A DNA stretch of 64,000 bases, from contig NZ_CP109442.1 in the NCBI RefSeq assembly GCF_036227205.1, positions 7,006,001 to 7,070,000 on the forward strand, read 5' to 3'. The stretch comes from Amycolatopsis sp. NBC_01480. Its GTDB lineage: Bacteria; Actinomycetota; Actinomycetes; Mycobacteriales; Pseudonocardiaceae. Under the pieces are notes generated by a model. The model did not search any database. It saw nothing but the letters and a program-made list of their open reading frames with translations, and was not told where the DNA came from. Both the position numbers and the translations under genes were made by a program. Shown here in pieces: positions 42,279 through 51,009 of the stretch. Numbering within the stretch: the first letter of the stretch is position 1; each line of letters opens with the position of its first letter.

Positions 42279-43135
42279 CCCTTATGCGCAGCGACTTCAA
42301 GACGGTGCCGGTGGACGGTGGCTCCCTCGCCGTCGAGGTGGCGGAGTCCGATTCCGTGCCCGTGCTGGCGATCCACGGCGTGACGAGCAACTGCCGCCTG
42401 TGGAACTGGCTGCGCGCCTCGGCTCCGGACTTGTCACTGGTGATGCCGGACTTGCGCGGCCGGGCGGGGAGTTTCGGCGTGCGTGGCCGTTCTTCGCTGC
42501 GGCAACACGCGGAGGACATGGTGCGGGTGCTGGACGCGTTGGGCTTGGACGCGGTGGCCGTCTGCGGTATGTCGATGGGCGGTTTCGTGGCCGTCGAGCT
42601 GGCGACGGAGTGGCCGGACCGGGTGCGCGGGCTGGTTTTGGTGGACGGTGGGCTGCCGATGTCGGCGCCTGCGGGGCTTACTCCGGAGATGTTACCTGCT
42701 GCGTTCGCGCCCCAGCTGGGGCGGCTTGCTCGGTCGTTTGAGGGTGTTGACGAGTATTTGGCGTACTTCACGCGGAATAGTCCGCTGCTTGATCCTGCTG
42801 ATCCGCTGCTGCGGGATAATCTTGCTCACGATTTGGTTGGCGGGCGAGTGCGGCTGAGTTCTGAAGCTGTGCTGTCGGATGCTGAGGATGTCTTTTTTGG
42901 CGAGTCCTCGTGGTTGGGCTTGGCTGGGCCGGTTGAGCTGGTGTGTGCTGAGTGGAGTGTTGGGCCGGATACTCCGCCTGCTTATCCGGATGGGGCTTTG
43001 GCCGGGTTCCGCTCTCAGCTGCCGACCCTCCGCGAGCCCCGGCGGATAGCAGGCACAGACCACGCGGCGACGATCATGACCCACGCTGGCGCCGCGGTGG
43101 TCGCCGACGCAATCCGCGATGTGATGGCTGACTAG
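42269..43135 (+). CDS. Alpha/beta hydrolase with an internal low-GC segment
   Basis: This 288-residue hydrolase has LAIHGVTSNCRLWNWL, the nucleophile elbow VAVCGMSMGGFVAVELA and GTDHAATIM near the C-terminus. Its start overlaps the allantoinase-like gene by about 10 bases; ATG 42284 (MRSDFKTV) is the alternative. From about 42720 to 42960 the GC content falls to about 56% (counted over three lines) and T becomes frequent in third positions, unlike the rest of the gene and its neighbours. The fold appears continuous across this stretch. Substrate unknown. Confidence 0.82.
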   Translation: MDVTLMRSDFKTVPVDGGSLAVEVAESDSVPVLAIHGVTSNCRLWNWLRASAPDLSLVMPDLRGRAGSFGVRGRSSLRQHAEDMVRVLDALGLDAVAVCGMSMGGFVAVELATEWPDRVRGLVLVDGGLPMSAPAGLTPEMLPAAFAPQLGRLARSFEGVDEYLAYFTRNSPLLDPADPLLRDNLAHDLVGGRVRLSSEAVLSDAEDVFFGESSWLGLAGPVELVCAEWSVGPDTPPAYPDGALAGFRSQLPTLREPRRIAGTDHAATIMTHAGAAVVADAIRDVMAD

Positions 43136-43271
43136 CGTTTGGGCCGACGGATCCCGGGGCCGCATAGCGTGACACCCGGCCCGAGTTTGTCGGTACCTGT
43201 CACTACGACGTCTCGCTCAAGTTGAATGGTTATTTGCCGGTCGGTGAACGGAGTCGGATCGAGTTCGCCGC

Positions 43272-43299
43272 ACGACCATGGTCGTAGCGACCATGGTCG
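43272..43299. repeat. Tandem palindromes CGACCATGGTCG
   Basis: ACGACCATGGTCGT at 43272-43285 and CGACCATGGTCG at 43288-43299 are two copies of the same palindrome 15 bases apart. They sit between the convergent hydrolase and hpnH genes, 22 bases beyond the hpnH stop. They could form alternative hairpins or be a tandem binding site. Confidence 0.7.
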
Positions 43300-43321
43300 T
43301 GCTAGCAAACAGCCTGGCCGA

Positions 43322-44323
43322 TCAGTGCCCGACAGCGGCGCGCACGGTCTCCTTCAGCGAGCCCAGCGTGGCGATCACCGCGGTCGGCTCGTAGCCGCAG
43401 TGGGCCATGCAGTTGTCGCAGCGGGGATCCTTGCCGCGGCCGAACTTGTCCCAGTCGGTTTCCTCGATCAGCTCCTTGTAGGTCTTCGCGTAGCCGTCGT
43501 CGAGCAGGTAACACGGGCGCTGCCAGCCGAGCAGCGAGTAGGACGGGATGCCCCACGGCGTGCACTCCAGCTCCCGCTTGCCCTCGAGGAAGTCGAGGAA
43601 CACGGGGGAGTGGTTGAGGCGCCAGCGTTTCCGGTTGCCGCCGCCGAACGCCTTGGCGAACAGCTCCCGCGTCGCCTGCACGCCGAGCCAGTGGTCCTGG
43701 TCCGGCGCCTTCTCGTAGGCGTACGCGGGGGAGATCTGCATGTTGTCCACGCCCAGCTCGTTCAGGTAATCGAGCACGCCGACCACGTCCTCGGCGGAGT
43801 CGCCGTCGAAGAAGGTCGTGTTCGTCATCACCCGGAACCCCTTCTCCTTGGCGAGCTTGATCGCGTCGACCGCGGCCTGGAAACCGCCGGCCTTGCGCAC
43901 CGACTCGTCGTGGCGCTTCTCCAGCCCGTCGATGTGCACCATCCAGGCGAAGTTGTGGTGCGGCTTGAACTTGTGGATGTGCTTGGGCAGCAGCAGGGCG
44001 TTCGTGCAGAGGAAGACAATCTTGCGGCGGTCCAGCAGCTGCTGCACGATCTCGTCGATCTTCGGGTGCATCAGCGGCTCACCGCCCGCGATCGACACCA
44101 TCGGCGCGCCGCTCTCCTCGATGGCGCCGACCGCCTGCTCCACCGGCATCCGCTGCTTGAGCAGCGTGTGCGGCTGCTCGATCTTGCCGCAGCCCGCGCA
44201 TTTGAGGTTGCAGGCGAACAGCGGCTCCAGCTCGACCAGCAGCGGGAACTTCTCCTTCCGCAGGACCTTCTGCTTCATCAGGTAGCCGCCCAGCCGGACG
44301 GACTGACGCAACGGCATGGCCAT
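43322..44323 (-). CDS. hpnH: Adenosylhopane synthase HpnH (radical SAM)
   Basis: This 333-residue protein has the radical-SAM cluster motif CNLKCAGC (Cys38, Cys42, Cys45), the SAM-binding SIAGGEPLMHP and a C-terminal CDNCMAHCGYEP. It matches HpnH throughout, including MPLRQSVRLGGYLMKQK at the N-terminus. HpnH joins a 5'-deoxyadenosyl group to diploptene/hopene, starting the C35 side chain. GGAGGTG lies nine bases before the ATG. It is the last gene of the hopanoid operon, three bases after the HpnG-IspH fusion. Confidence 0.94.
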   Translation of the reverse strand: MAMPLRQSVRLGGYLMKQKVLRKEKFPLLVELEPLFACNLKCAGCGKIEQPHTLLKQRMPVEQAVGAIEESGAPMVSIAGGEPLMHPKIDEIVQQLLDRRKIVFLCTNALLLPKHIHKFKPHHNFAWMVHIDGLEKRHDESVRKAGGFQAAVDAIKLAKEKGFRVMTNTTFFDGDSAEDVVGVLDYLNELGVDNMQISPAYAYEKAPDQDHWLGVQATRELFAKAFGGGNRKRWRLNHSPVFLDFLEGKRELECTPWGIPSYSLLGWQRPCYLLDDGYAKTYKELIEETDWDKFGRGKDPRCDNCMAHCGYEPTAVIATLGSLKETVRAAVGH

Positions 44324-44326
44324 CGC

Positions 44327-45838
44327 TCAGAGCACCTCCCGAGGTAGAGTGAAAGTGATTTGCTCCTCCGTCAGCCGGCGTTCGGCGACGGTCACCGGCC
44401 CCAGCCCGCCCAGCGCCGCCACGACCTCGTCCACGAGGTGCGGCGGGGCCGAAGCGCCCGCGGTGAGGCCGATCGTGCGGACGCCGGCGAGGCGGCGCAG
44501 GTCCAGGTCGGCGGCGCCGTCCACGAGCACGGCCGGGGTGCCCTCGCGCTCGGCCACCTCCACCAGGCGGCGCGAGTTCGATGAGGTGCCGGAGCCGACC
44601 ACCAGCACCAGGTCCGTTTCGCGGGCGATCGCGCGCAACGCCTGCTGCCGGTTCGTGGTGGCGTAACAGATGTCGTCCTTACGGGGCGCGGAAAGCCCGG
44701 GGAACCGCTCGCGCAGCACGGACGCGATCTCCTCGGCCTCGTCCAGCGCCAGCGTGGTCTGCATGGTGTACGCGACGCGCGCGGGGTCCCGCGCGGTGAC
44801 GGCGCGCGCGGCCGCCACGTCGCCGACCACCACCACGTCTTCCGGCGCCTCCCCGACGGTGCCTTCTACCTCCTCGTGCTCCGCGTGCCCGATGAGGAAC
44901 ACGGTGTCGCCGCGCCCGCTGTACCGGCGGACTTCGTTGTGCACCTTGGTCACCAGCGGGCAGGTCGCGTCGATCACCGCGAGCCCGCGGCCGGCGGCGT
45001 CATGGCGGACCGCGGGCGTCACGCCGTGCGCGGCGAGCACCAGCGTCGCGCCTTCCGGCACCTCGGCCACCTCGTCGACGAACACCGCGCCGCGCTCCTG
45101 AAGCCGCCGGACCACGTGGGTGTTGTGGACGATCTGGCGCCGCACGTACACCGGCGCGCCGTGACGGTCCAGCGCACGCTCGACGATGTCGATCGCCCGC
45201 TCCACCCCGGCGCAGAACGAACGCGGCCCGGCCAGCAGCACGTGACGGCCGCCGGTGGCCGAGGCCCACGCGGTGAGCGCGGGGACCGCCGCGCGCAGGC
45301 TGCGCAAACCGGCCAGGCCGTTTCCGAGTGTGGCGGGCCGTAACAAGGGTGCGCCCACGGTGTCCACGATGGACCGGACGACGGCGAACGGCTCACCCTC
45401 CGCCGCCAGCCGATGTGACTCCATGTCGACGGCGAGCGCCCCGGTTCCGCCCAGTTCCGCGCGTTCCCGCTCGGTGACGACGTGGTCGGTGCCCAGTATG
45501 GGTCCGATGTGTACGGTGAGGCCGAGTCTTCGCAGTGCACCGGACAGCAGGGGAGCGGACGGCACGGGCATGGTCCCGTCCGGGCCGCGGACCTCGTCGG
45601 CCACCACGAGGTCGCCGGGCCGCACATGCGGGACGAGCCCGCCGCCGATCCCGGCGACGATCCGTGGACCGGCCGGGAGCCGGGACGCCGTGGTCGCCGC
45701 CCGGCGCGGGCCGAGTCCGGTGTGGACGGTGGGCAGCTCGCGCCGGGCCGCGCGGAGAGCGGCCTGCTCGATCCGCAACGGCGCGCAGAGCAGGACTCGT
45801 GAGTGTTCATGACGGTTAGAACCGTCATAGCCACTCAC
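44327..45838 (-). CDS. HpnG-like nucleoside phosphorylase fused to IspH
   Basis: The protein is about 503 residues. Residues 15-190 form a phosphorylase-type domain (VAGIGGGLVPHVRPGDLVVADEV; AVDMESHRLAAEGE) like HpnG, which acts on adenosylhopane. Residues 198-503 are a complete IspH (HMBPP reductase): Cys209 (FCAGVERAIDIV), Cys293 (ATCPLVTKVHNEV) and Cys391 (DDICYATTNRQ) for the iron-sulphur cluster, plus IVHNTHVV and GSGTSSNS. The first 14 codons are a copy of palindrome family 2. GTG 45838 is the furthest start; initiation at a later codon near VLLCAPLRIE cannot be excluded. It sits between shc and hpnH. Confidence 0.88.
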   Translation of the reverse strand: MSGYDGSNRHEHSRVLLCAPLRIEQAALRAARRELPTVHTGLGPRRAATTASRLPAGPRIVAGIGGGLVPHVRPGDLVVADEVRGPDGTMPVPSAPLLSGALRRLGLTVHIGPILGTDHVVTERERAELGGTGALAVDMESHRLAAEGEPFAVVRSIVDTVGAPLLRPATLGNGLAGLRSLRAAVPALTAWASATGGRHVLLAGPRSFCAGVERAIDIVERALDRHGAPVYVRRQIVHNTHVVRRLQERGAVFVDEVAEVPEGATLVLAAHGVTPAVRHDAAGRGLAVIDATCPLVTKVHNEVRRYSGRGDTVFLIGHAEHEEVEGTVGEAPEDVVVVGDVAAARAVTARDPARVAYTMQTTLALDEAEEIASVLRERFPGLSAPRKDDICYATTNRQQALRAIARETDLVLVVGSGTSSNSRRLVEVAEREGTPAVLVDGAADLDLRRLAGVRTIGLTAGASAPPHLVDEVVAALGGLGPVTVAERRLTEEQITFTLPREVL

Positions 45839-45841
45839 GAG
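45796..45841. repeat. Palindromic element family 2, copy C, at the shc/HpnG-IspH junction
   Basis: The left end is CTCGTGAGTGTTCATGACGG and the right end CCGTCATAGCCACTCACGAG, with core TGACGGTTAGAACCGTCA. It fills the junction of two co-transcribed genes, contains the shc stop codon and supplies the first codons of the fusion gene. Confidence 0.85.
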
Positions 45842-47751
45842 CCGCTCCGCACGTATCGGCCCAGCGCGGACAGCGGGAACACCACGCGGTAAAGGTGATA
45901 CGACAGGTAGAAGTCGCCGGGGAAGCCGGTGCCGGTGTGCTGCTCCTCGTCCCAGCCGCCGTCCGCGCGCTGGCGTTCGACCAGCCAGTGCACGCCGCGC
46001 TCGGTCGTCTCGGCGTCCCGTTCGCCGGCCGCGAGCAGGGCCAGCAGGGCCCACGCGGTCTGCGACGGCGTCGACTCGCCCCGCCCGGCCCACGCCGGAT
46101 CGCGGTAGGAGCGCAGGTCTTCACCCCAGCCGCCGTCGGTGTTCTGGTGCTCGGCCAGCCAGGTGACGGCGCGGCGGATCCGCGGGTCCGAGCCGGGCAT
46201 TCCGGCGGCGACCAGCGCGGGCACGGCGGCGCCGGTGCCGTACACGTAGTTCGCGCCCCAGCGGCCGAACCACGAGCCGTCCGGCTCCTGATGGTCCAGC
46301 AGCCAGCGCACCCCGCGACGGCACTCGCGGCTGCCGGTTTTCCCTTCCGCCGCCAGCATTTCGACGACGTGCGCGGTCACGTCCGCGGACGGCGGGTCGA
46401 TCACCGCGCCGAAGTCGCAGAACGGCAGTTTCGTCGCGAGCACCTGGGTGTTGTCGGCGTCGAACGCGCCCCAGCCGCCGTCGCGGGACACCATGCCCTC
46501 CAGCCACTCGACGCTGCGGTCGATCGCGCCGCGCAGCCGCAGGTGGTCCGGTTTGCCGAGGCGCCGCAGCGCGAGCACGACCTCGGCGGTGTCGTCGGTG
46601 TCCGGGTAGCCGTCGTTGGCGAATTCGAAGGCGAACCCGCCGGGCTGGACCGACGGGCGGCGCACCGTCCAGTCGCCGGGCACCCGGATCTCCTCGCCCA
46701 GCAGCCATTCCCCGGCCTTGACCAGCGATTCGTCTCCGGGGGAGACGCCCGCGTCGAGCAGTGCGGTCATGGCCAGCGCGGTGTCCCACACCGGGGACTG
46801 GCAGGCCTCCAGCCGCCGGACCCGGCCGGTGGCGGTCTCCTCGTGGATGGTGAACCCGTCGAGGCCTTCGAGCCCGGCCTTGAGCGCCGGGTGGTCCAGC
46901 GGGTAGCCGAGCAGGTGCAGCGCGAGGATCGAGTACACCCACGGCGGCTGGATGCCGCCCCAGGACCCGTCGGCCTCCTGCCGCGCCAGGATCCACTCCG
47001 CGGCCTGGCGCAGCGCGACCTTGCGGACCGGGTTGAACGGCAGTTTGGCGTACGCGTGCAGCGCGGTGTCGAGGTGCTGGAACACCCCGTCCCAGGTCCA
47101 CGGCGGCGCGGTCTTGCGCGGCTGCTTCCCGGCCCGCAGCTCGTCCACGCCGAACGGCAGCTGCCGCACCGGCTTCAGCGTCGCGACGACGGTGAGGGGC
47201 ACGATCGTCTGCCGGGCCCAGCAGGCGAAGTCGTAGACGTTGAGCGGGAACCACGACGGCAGGAAGATCAGCTCCGGCGGCAGGTTCGGCAGCTCGTCCC
47301 ACGACCACAGGCCGAACAGCGCCAGCCAGATCCGGGTGAACACCCGCGTGCCCTCGAGGCCGCCGTGCCCCCGGATGAACTCCGCCGCGGGCATCAGCCA
47401 CGGCGCGTCGGCCGGGTCGCCCGCCAGCCGCAGCGCGACCCACGCCTCGACCGTGGTCGACAGGTCGGCCGGGCCGCCGGGGAAGGTGGCCCAGGTGCCG
47501 TCGGCGCGCTGCTGCGAGCGGATCCACCGCGCCGACTCCTCGGCCACCCGCGGGGTCAGGATGCCGAGGAAATGGCGCAGCAGCAGGTCTTCCGCGTCCA
47601 TCGTGACGTTGGTGGCCAGCTCGCCCTTCCACCAGCCCGCGGCTTCCTGCTCCCCGCGCAGGAAGCCGATGCCGGCGGCCACGGCGTCTTCGGCGGATCG
47701 CTTGGGCGCGGAGTCCGAAGTGGACGATTCCGGTACGGTCTGGGTCATCAC
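45835..47751 (-). CDS. shc: Squalene-hopene cyclase
   Basis: This 638-residue terpene cyclase has the protonating motif DTDD at 384-387 (GYPDTDDTAEVVLAL), many QW repeats (QEADGSWGG, QEPDGSWFGRWG, QNTDGGWGED, QRADGGWDEEQ) and the active-site region DADNTQVLATK. It converts squalene to hopene and hopanol at the membrane. The GTG 47751 or ATG 47748 overlaps the stop of the prenyl synthase gene. The last codons and stop fall in a family 2 palindrome. Confidence 0.95.
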   Translation of the reverse strand: MMTQTVPESSTSDSAPKRSAEDAVAAGIGFLRGEQEAAGWWKGELATNVTMDAEDLLLRHFLGILTPRVAEESARWIRSQQRADGTWATFPGGPADLSTTVEAWVALRLAGDPADAPWLMPAAEFIRGHGGLEGTRVFTRIWLALFGLWSWDELPNLPPELIFLPSWFPLNVYDFACWARQTIVPLTVVATLKPVRQLPFGVDELRAGKQPRKTAPPWTWDGVFQHLDTALHAYAKLPFNPVRKVALRQAAEWILARQEADGSWGGIQPPWVYSILALHLLGYPLDHPALKAGLEGLDGFTIHEETATGRVRRLEACQSPVWDTALAMTALLDAGVSPGDESLVKAGEWLLGEEIRVPGDWTVRRPSVQPGGFAFEFANDGYPDTDDTAEVVLALRRLGKPDHLRLRGAIDRSVEWLEGMVSRDGGWGAFDADNTQVLATKLPFCDFGAVIDPPSADVTAHVVEMLAAEGKTGSRECRRGVRWLLDHQEPDGSWFGRWGANYVYGTGAAVPALVAAGMPGSDPRIRRAVTWLAEHQNTDGGWGEDLRSYRDPAWAGRGESTPSQTAWALLALLAAGERDAETTERGVHWLVERQRADGGWDEEQHTGTGFPGDFYLSYHLYRVVFPLSALGRYVRSGS

Positions 47752-48782
47752 GCCTCCCGGCCGACGATGAACCTGGCGATTTCGATCAGCTCGGCGCGCG
47801 GTCCGGCGGGCAGCCCGGCGATCGCGGCTTCGGCGGAGGCCACGCGGCGGGCGGCTTCAGCCATCGCCCATTCCCGTCCGCCCGCGGACTCGACCAGGCC
47901 GGCGACGCGCGCCAGCTCCGTGTCGTCGCCGGTTTCGGTCCCGGCCAGCCAGCCGGCCAGCTCACGCGCGGTGGCCCCGCCGTGCCCGGTCGCGTACGTG
48001 ATCGGCAGGGATTTCTTGTGCGCCCGCAGGTCCGAGAACACCGGCTTGCCGGTGACCGCCGGGTTGCCCCAGATGCCGAGCACGTCGTCCACCAGCTGGA
48101 ACGCGAGGCCGATCTCCTCGCCGTACTCCGTCAGCGCGGCGATCACAGCGGCGGGCGCGCCGGCGAGCACGGCGCCGATGGCCGCGCTGGCCGAGAGCAG
48201 GGCGCCGGTCTTGCCGCCGGCCATGGTCACGCACTCCGGCAGGGTGACGTCGTCGCGCTGCTCGAATCCGACGTCCAGGAACTGCCCGTGGATCAGCCGC
48301 CGGGTGGTCCCGGCCAGCAGCCGCCCGGCGGCGATCGCGTGCGGGGAACCGCTGTCCAGCACCACTTCCTGGGCCAGCGCGAGCATCGCGTCGCCGGTCA
48401 GGATGGCGCTGGCCGCGCCGTAGAGCGACCAGACGGTCGGGCGATGGCGGCGCTCGGTGTCACCGTCCATCAGGTCGTCGTGCACCAGCGAGAAGTTGTG
48501 CACCAGCTCGACGGCGACCGCGCCGGGCACCCCCGTTTCCGGGGACGCGCCGGCGGCCTGCGCGGACAGCACGGCGAGCGCGGGGCGGACGGCCTTGCCG
48601 CCGTTTCCCTGCACCGGTACGCCGTTCGCGTCGGTCCAGCCGAGGTGGTACGCGCTGATCGAGCGGCTGCTCTCGTCCAGCCGCTCGACGGCCGCGCGCA
48701 GGGCGGGTGTGACCGTGTCGCGGCACCGGGCCAGTGAGCCCGGGGCCGCGGGCGCGGCAGTGGGTCGCATGGTGGCGGTCAT
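47748..48782 (-). CDS. Polyprenyl (FPP/GGPP-type) synthase of the hopanoid operon
   Basis: This 344-residue prenyltransferase has the first Asp-rich motif DDLMD at 102-106 (LVHDDLMDGDTERR) and the second as DDVLG (232-236, LAFQLVDDVLGIWGN), as in actinobacterial GGPP/FPP synthases. It also has GKTGALLSASAAIGAVLAG and GKPVFSDLRAHKKSLP. It would produce the farnesyl diphosphate for squalene. It overlaps hpnE by four bases and shc by one to four. Confidence 0.92.
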   Translation of the reverse strand: MTATMRPTAAPAAPGSLARCRDTVTPALRAAVERLDESSRSISAYHLGWTDANGVPVQGNGGKAVRPALAVLSAQAAGASPETGVPGAVAVELVHNFSLVHDDLMDGDTERRHRPTVWSLYGAASAILTGDAMLALAQEVVLDSGSPHAIAAGRLLAGTTRRLIHGQFLDVGFEQRDDVTLPECVTMAGGKTGALLSASAAIGAVLAGAPAAVIAALTEYGEEIGLAFQLVDDVLGIWGNPAVTGKPVFSDLRAHKKSLPITYATGHGGATARELAGWLAGTETGDDTELARVAGLVESAGGREWAMAEAARRVASAEAAIAGLPAGPRAELIEIARFIVGREA

Positions 48783-50152
48783 GCTCCGACTCCCTCCTTC
48801 ACGTCATGGGTGTGCTCTTCGAGGAGGGCGGTCGCGGCGGCCGCACCGCTGCGCGCGGCGCCCTCCATGGTCGCGGGCCAGCCGGTGGCGGTCCACGCCC
48901 CGGCGAGGAACAGGCCGCGCTCGGCGGTCGCGGCGGGCGGCCGCAGCGACGCGGTTCCGGGGCTGGGCCGGAAGGTCGCGTGCCGTTCACGGGTGACGAA
49001 GAAGTCGAGCACCTCGGCCCGACCGGTTTCGGGCAGCAGGCCGGTCAGCTCGGGCAGCAGCCGCTCGCGCAGCGCCGCGGCCGGCAGGTCGATCAGGCCG
49101 TCGGCGGCCGAGAGCGACATCGCCAGGTACTGGCCGCTGTCCAAACCGGACTGCCGGGTGCGGTCGAACACCCACTGCACGGGCGTGCGGACCCCGGCCG
49201 CGAACGGCTCGTCCAGCACCCGGCGGTCGAGCACCACGTGCACGTTGACGATCGGGGAGCTGCCGAGCCCGCCGGACCAGCCGGGCGGCAGCTGTATGGC
49301 GCCGTCCGGGGCCAGCTGCTCGGTCACCGGCGGCGGGGTGGCCAGCACCACCTGCCCGAACCGGTCCTCGCCGCTGTCGGTGCGCACGCGCCAGCCGCGC
49401 CCGCACCGTTCGATCGACCGGACTTTGACGCCGGTGCGGACCTCCGCGCCGGCCTCGGTCAGCCGCGCCAGCGCCGGGCCGCCGTGCAGTTCGCTCAACG
49501 GCACCAGCGACCAGCCGATGTCGGCGGCGGCGGGATCGGTGAGCAGGCCCTCCTGGAACACGGTGGCGGCCAGGCTGAGCGACGCTTCGTCCGCCGTGGC
49601 GTTCAGCGTCGCGACGCCGACGAGGTCCCACAGCACCTCGATCGCGGCGGCGCTCTGCCCGTGCCGGCGCAGCCATTCGCCGAACGACTGGCGGTCCGTG
49701 CGGTCGTCGGCCGGGTCGACGCGCTTGAGCGCCAGCGCCGCCAGCGCGAACCGCGCGCGGTCCAGCGGGCGCAGATGTTCGTACCGCAGCAGTGAAGCGG
49801 CCAGGTGCAGGGGAGCGGGCAGGTCGCCGCGGCGCAGCCAGGTCGTCGCGGCCGAGCCCGGGGTGCGGATCGGGATCGCGAGGCGTGGCTGGAGCGCCAC
49901 CCGGTCGGCGACGCCGAGCCGGTCCAGCAACGCGAGATAAACCGTGCAGCAACGCAGGAACACGTGCTGCCCATTGTCCACATGCAACTCGCCGCGGGTG
50001 AACGAGTGCGTCAGCCCGCCCAGGTGCGGACGCCCTTCGTACAGCGTCACGGACCGCCCCGCGTCCACGCAGCGCAACGCCGTGGCGATCCCGGCGAGAC
50101 CGCCCCCGATCACCGCGACGGTGCCTGTTGCCGCCTCGGCGGGGTCATTCAC
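48779..50152 (-). CDS. hpnE: Hydroxysqualene dehydroxylase HpnE
   Basis: This 457-residue FAD protein opens with VAVIGGGLAGIATALRCVDAGRSVTLYEGRPHLGG and has DNGQHVFLRCCTVYLALLDRLG, the HpnE hallmark. It ends with the FAD-contacting LFLAGAWTATGWPATMEGAARSG. It reduces hydroxysqualene to squalene, the last step of the HpnCDE route. It overlaps hpnD and the prenyl synthase gene by four bases each, indicating translational coupling. Confidence 0.93.
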   Translation of the reverse strand: MNDPAEAATGTVAVIGGGLAGIATALRCVDAGRSVTLYEGRPHLGGLTHSFTRGELHVDNGQHVFLRCCTVYLALLDRLGVADRVALQPRLAIPIRTPGSAATTWLRRGDLPAPLHLAASLLRYEHLRPLDRARFALAALALKRVDPADDRTDRQSFGEWLRRHGQSAAAIEVLWDLVGVATLNATADEASLSLAATVFQEGLLTDPAAADIGWSLVPLSELHGGPALARLTEAGAEVRTGVKVRSIERCGRGWRVRTDSGEDRFGQVVLATPPPVTEQLAPDGAIQLPPGWSGGLGSSPIVNVHVVLDRRVLDEPFAAGVRTPVQWVFDRTRQSGLDSGQYLAMSLSAADGLIDLPAAALRERLLPELTGLLPETGRAEVLDFFVTRERHATFRPSPGTASLRPPAATAERGLFLAGAWTATGWPATMEGAARSGAAAATALLEEHTHDVKEGVGA

Positions 50153-51009
50153 CGCGGGCTCCCCAGCAGCGCGCGCACGGCGACCACGGCCTTTTCCCGC
50201 CCCGACAAGGAAAGCCGGCGGTCGAACACGCGTGAGGGCTGCTCGTCGATCCGGTCGAGCAGGGTGCGGTAGATGCCGGACATCGCCGTGCAGCAGGCCG
50301 CGCTGCGCCGGTCGAGCGACGGGACCAGGCGCAGGCCGTCGCCGTACCAGCCGCGCGCCCGAGCGGCGGCGTCGTGGACCAGCGCGGTCAAGCCGCCTTC
50401 AGGGTCCTGGAGCCGGCCGTCCTCGCCGACGGCCAGCTCGACGCCGAACCGGTCGAGGTCTTCCTTCGGCAGGTAGACGCGGCCGTTGAGCAGGTCTTCG
50501 CGGATGTCACGCAGGATGTTGGTCTGCTGCAACGCGATGCCCAGCTGGTCGGCGTACGTCGCGGCCTCGGGCTCGGGCAAGCTGCCGAACACGCCGAGGC
50601 ACAGCCGGCCGACCGAGCCGGCCACACACCGGCAGTACTCCACCAGGTCTTCGAACCGCACGTAATGCCGGCCGGTCACGTCCATCTCGACGCCGTCGAG
50701 CAGCTCCTCGAACGCGCCCAGCGGGATCGGGTACCGGCGCGCGGCGTCCGCGACCGCGACGTACACCGGCTCGGTGCTGGCCCCGAGGTCGCCGAGCGAC
50801 TTGCGGACGCCGGCCAGACCGGACAGCTTCTCCTCGGTCGGCAGGTCGCCGTCGCCGATGTCGTCGACGATCCGGGCCAGCGCGTACACCGCGCAGAGGG
50901 CGGCGCGCTTGTCCGGTGGCAGGAGCCGGATCCCGTAATGGAAGTTGCGCGCTTGCTCCTTGGTGACCTGCGTGCAGTACGCGTACGCGTCTTCGATCGT
51001 CGTGGTCAT
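50149..51009 (-). CDS. hpnD: Presqualene diphosphate synthase HpnD
   Basis: This 286-residue squalene/phytoene-synthase fold protein has RNFHYGIRLLPPDKRAALCAVYALARIVDDIGD with the first Asp motif and LQQTNILRDIREDLLNGRVYLP with the second. HpnD condenses two farnesyl diphosphates to presqualene diphosphate. GGAGGCGG before the ATG supports the start. It overlaps hpnC upstream and hpnE downstream by four bases. Confidence 0.93.
   Translation of the reverse strand: MTTTIEDAYAYCTQVTKEQARNFHYGIRLLPPDKRAALCAVYALARIVDDIGDGDLPTEEKLSGLAGVRKSLGDLGASTEPVYVAVADAARRYPIPLGAFEELLDGVEMDVTGRHYVRFEDLVEYCRCVAGSVGRLCLGVFGSLPEPEAATYADQLGIALQQTNILRDIREDLLNGRVYLPKEDLDRFGVELAVGEDGRLQDPEGGLTALVHDAAARARGWYGDGLRLVPSLDRRSAACCTAMSGIYRTLLDRIDEQPSRVFDRRLSLSGREKAVVAVRALLGSPR

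Noticed and set aside
46121..47632. 503-codon open frame over the shc gene
   Set aside because: It is a shadow frame: the squalene-hopene cyclase motifs lie in the other minus-strand frame.
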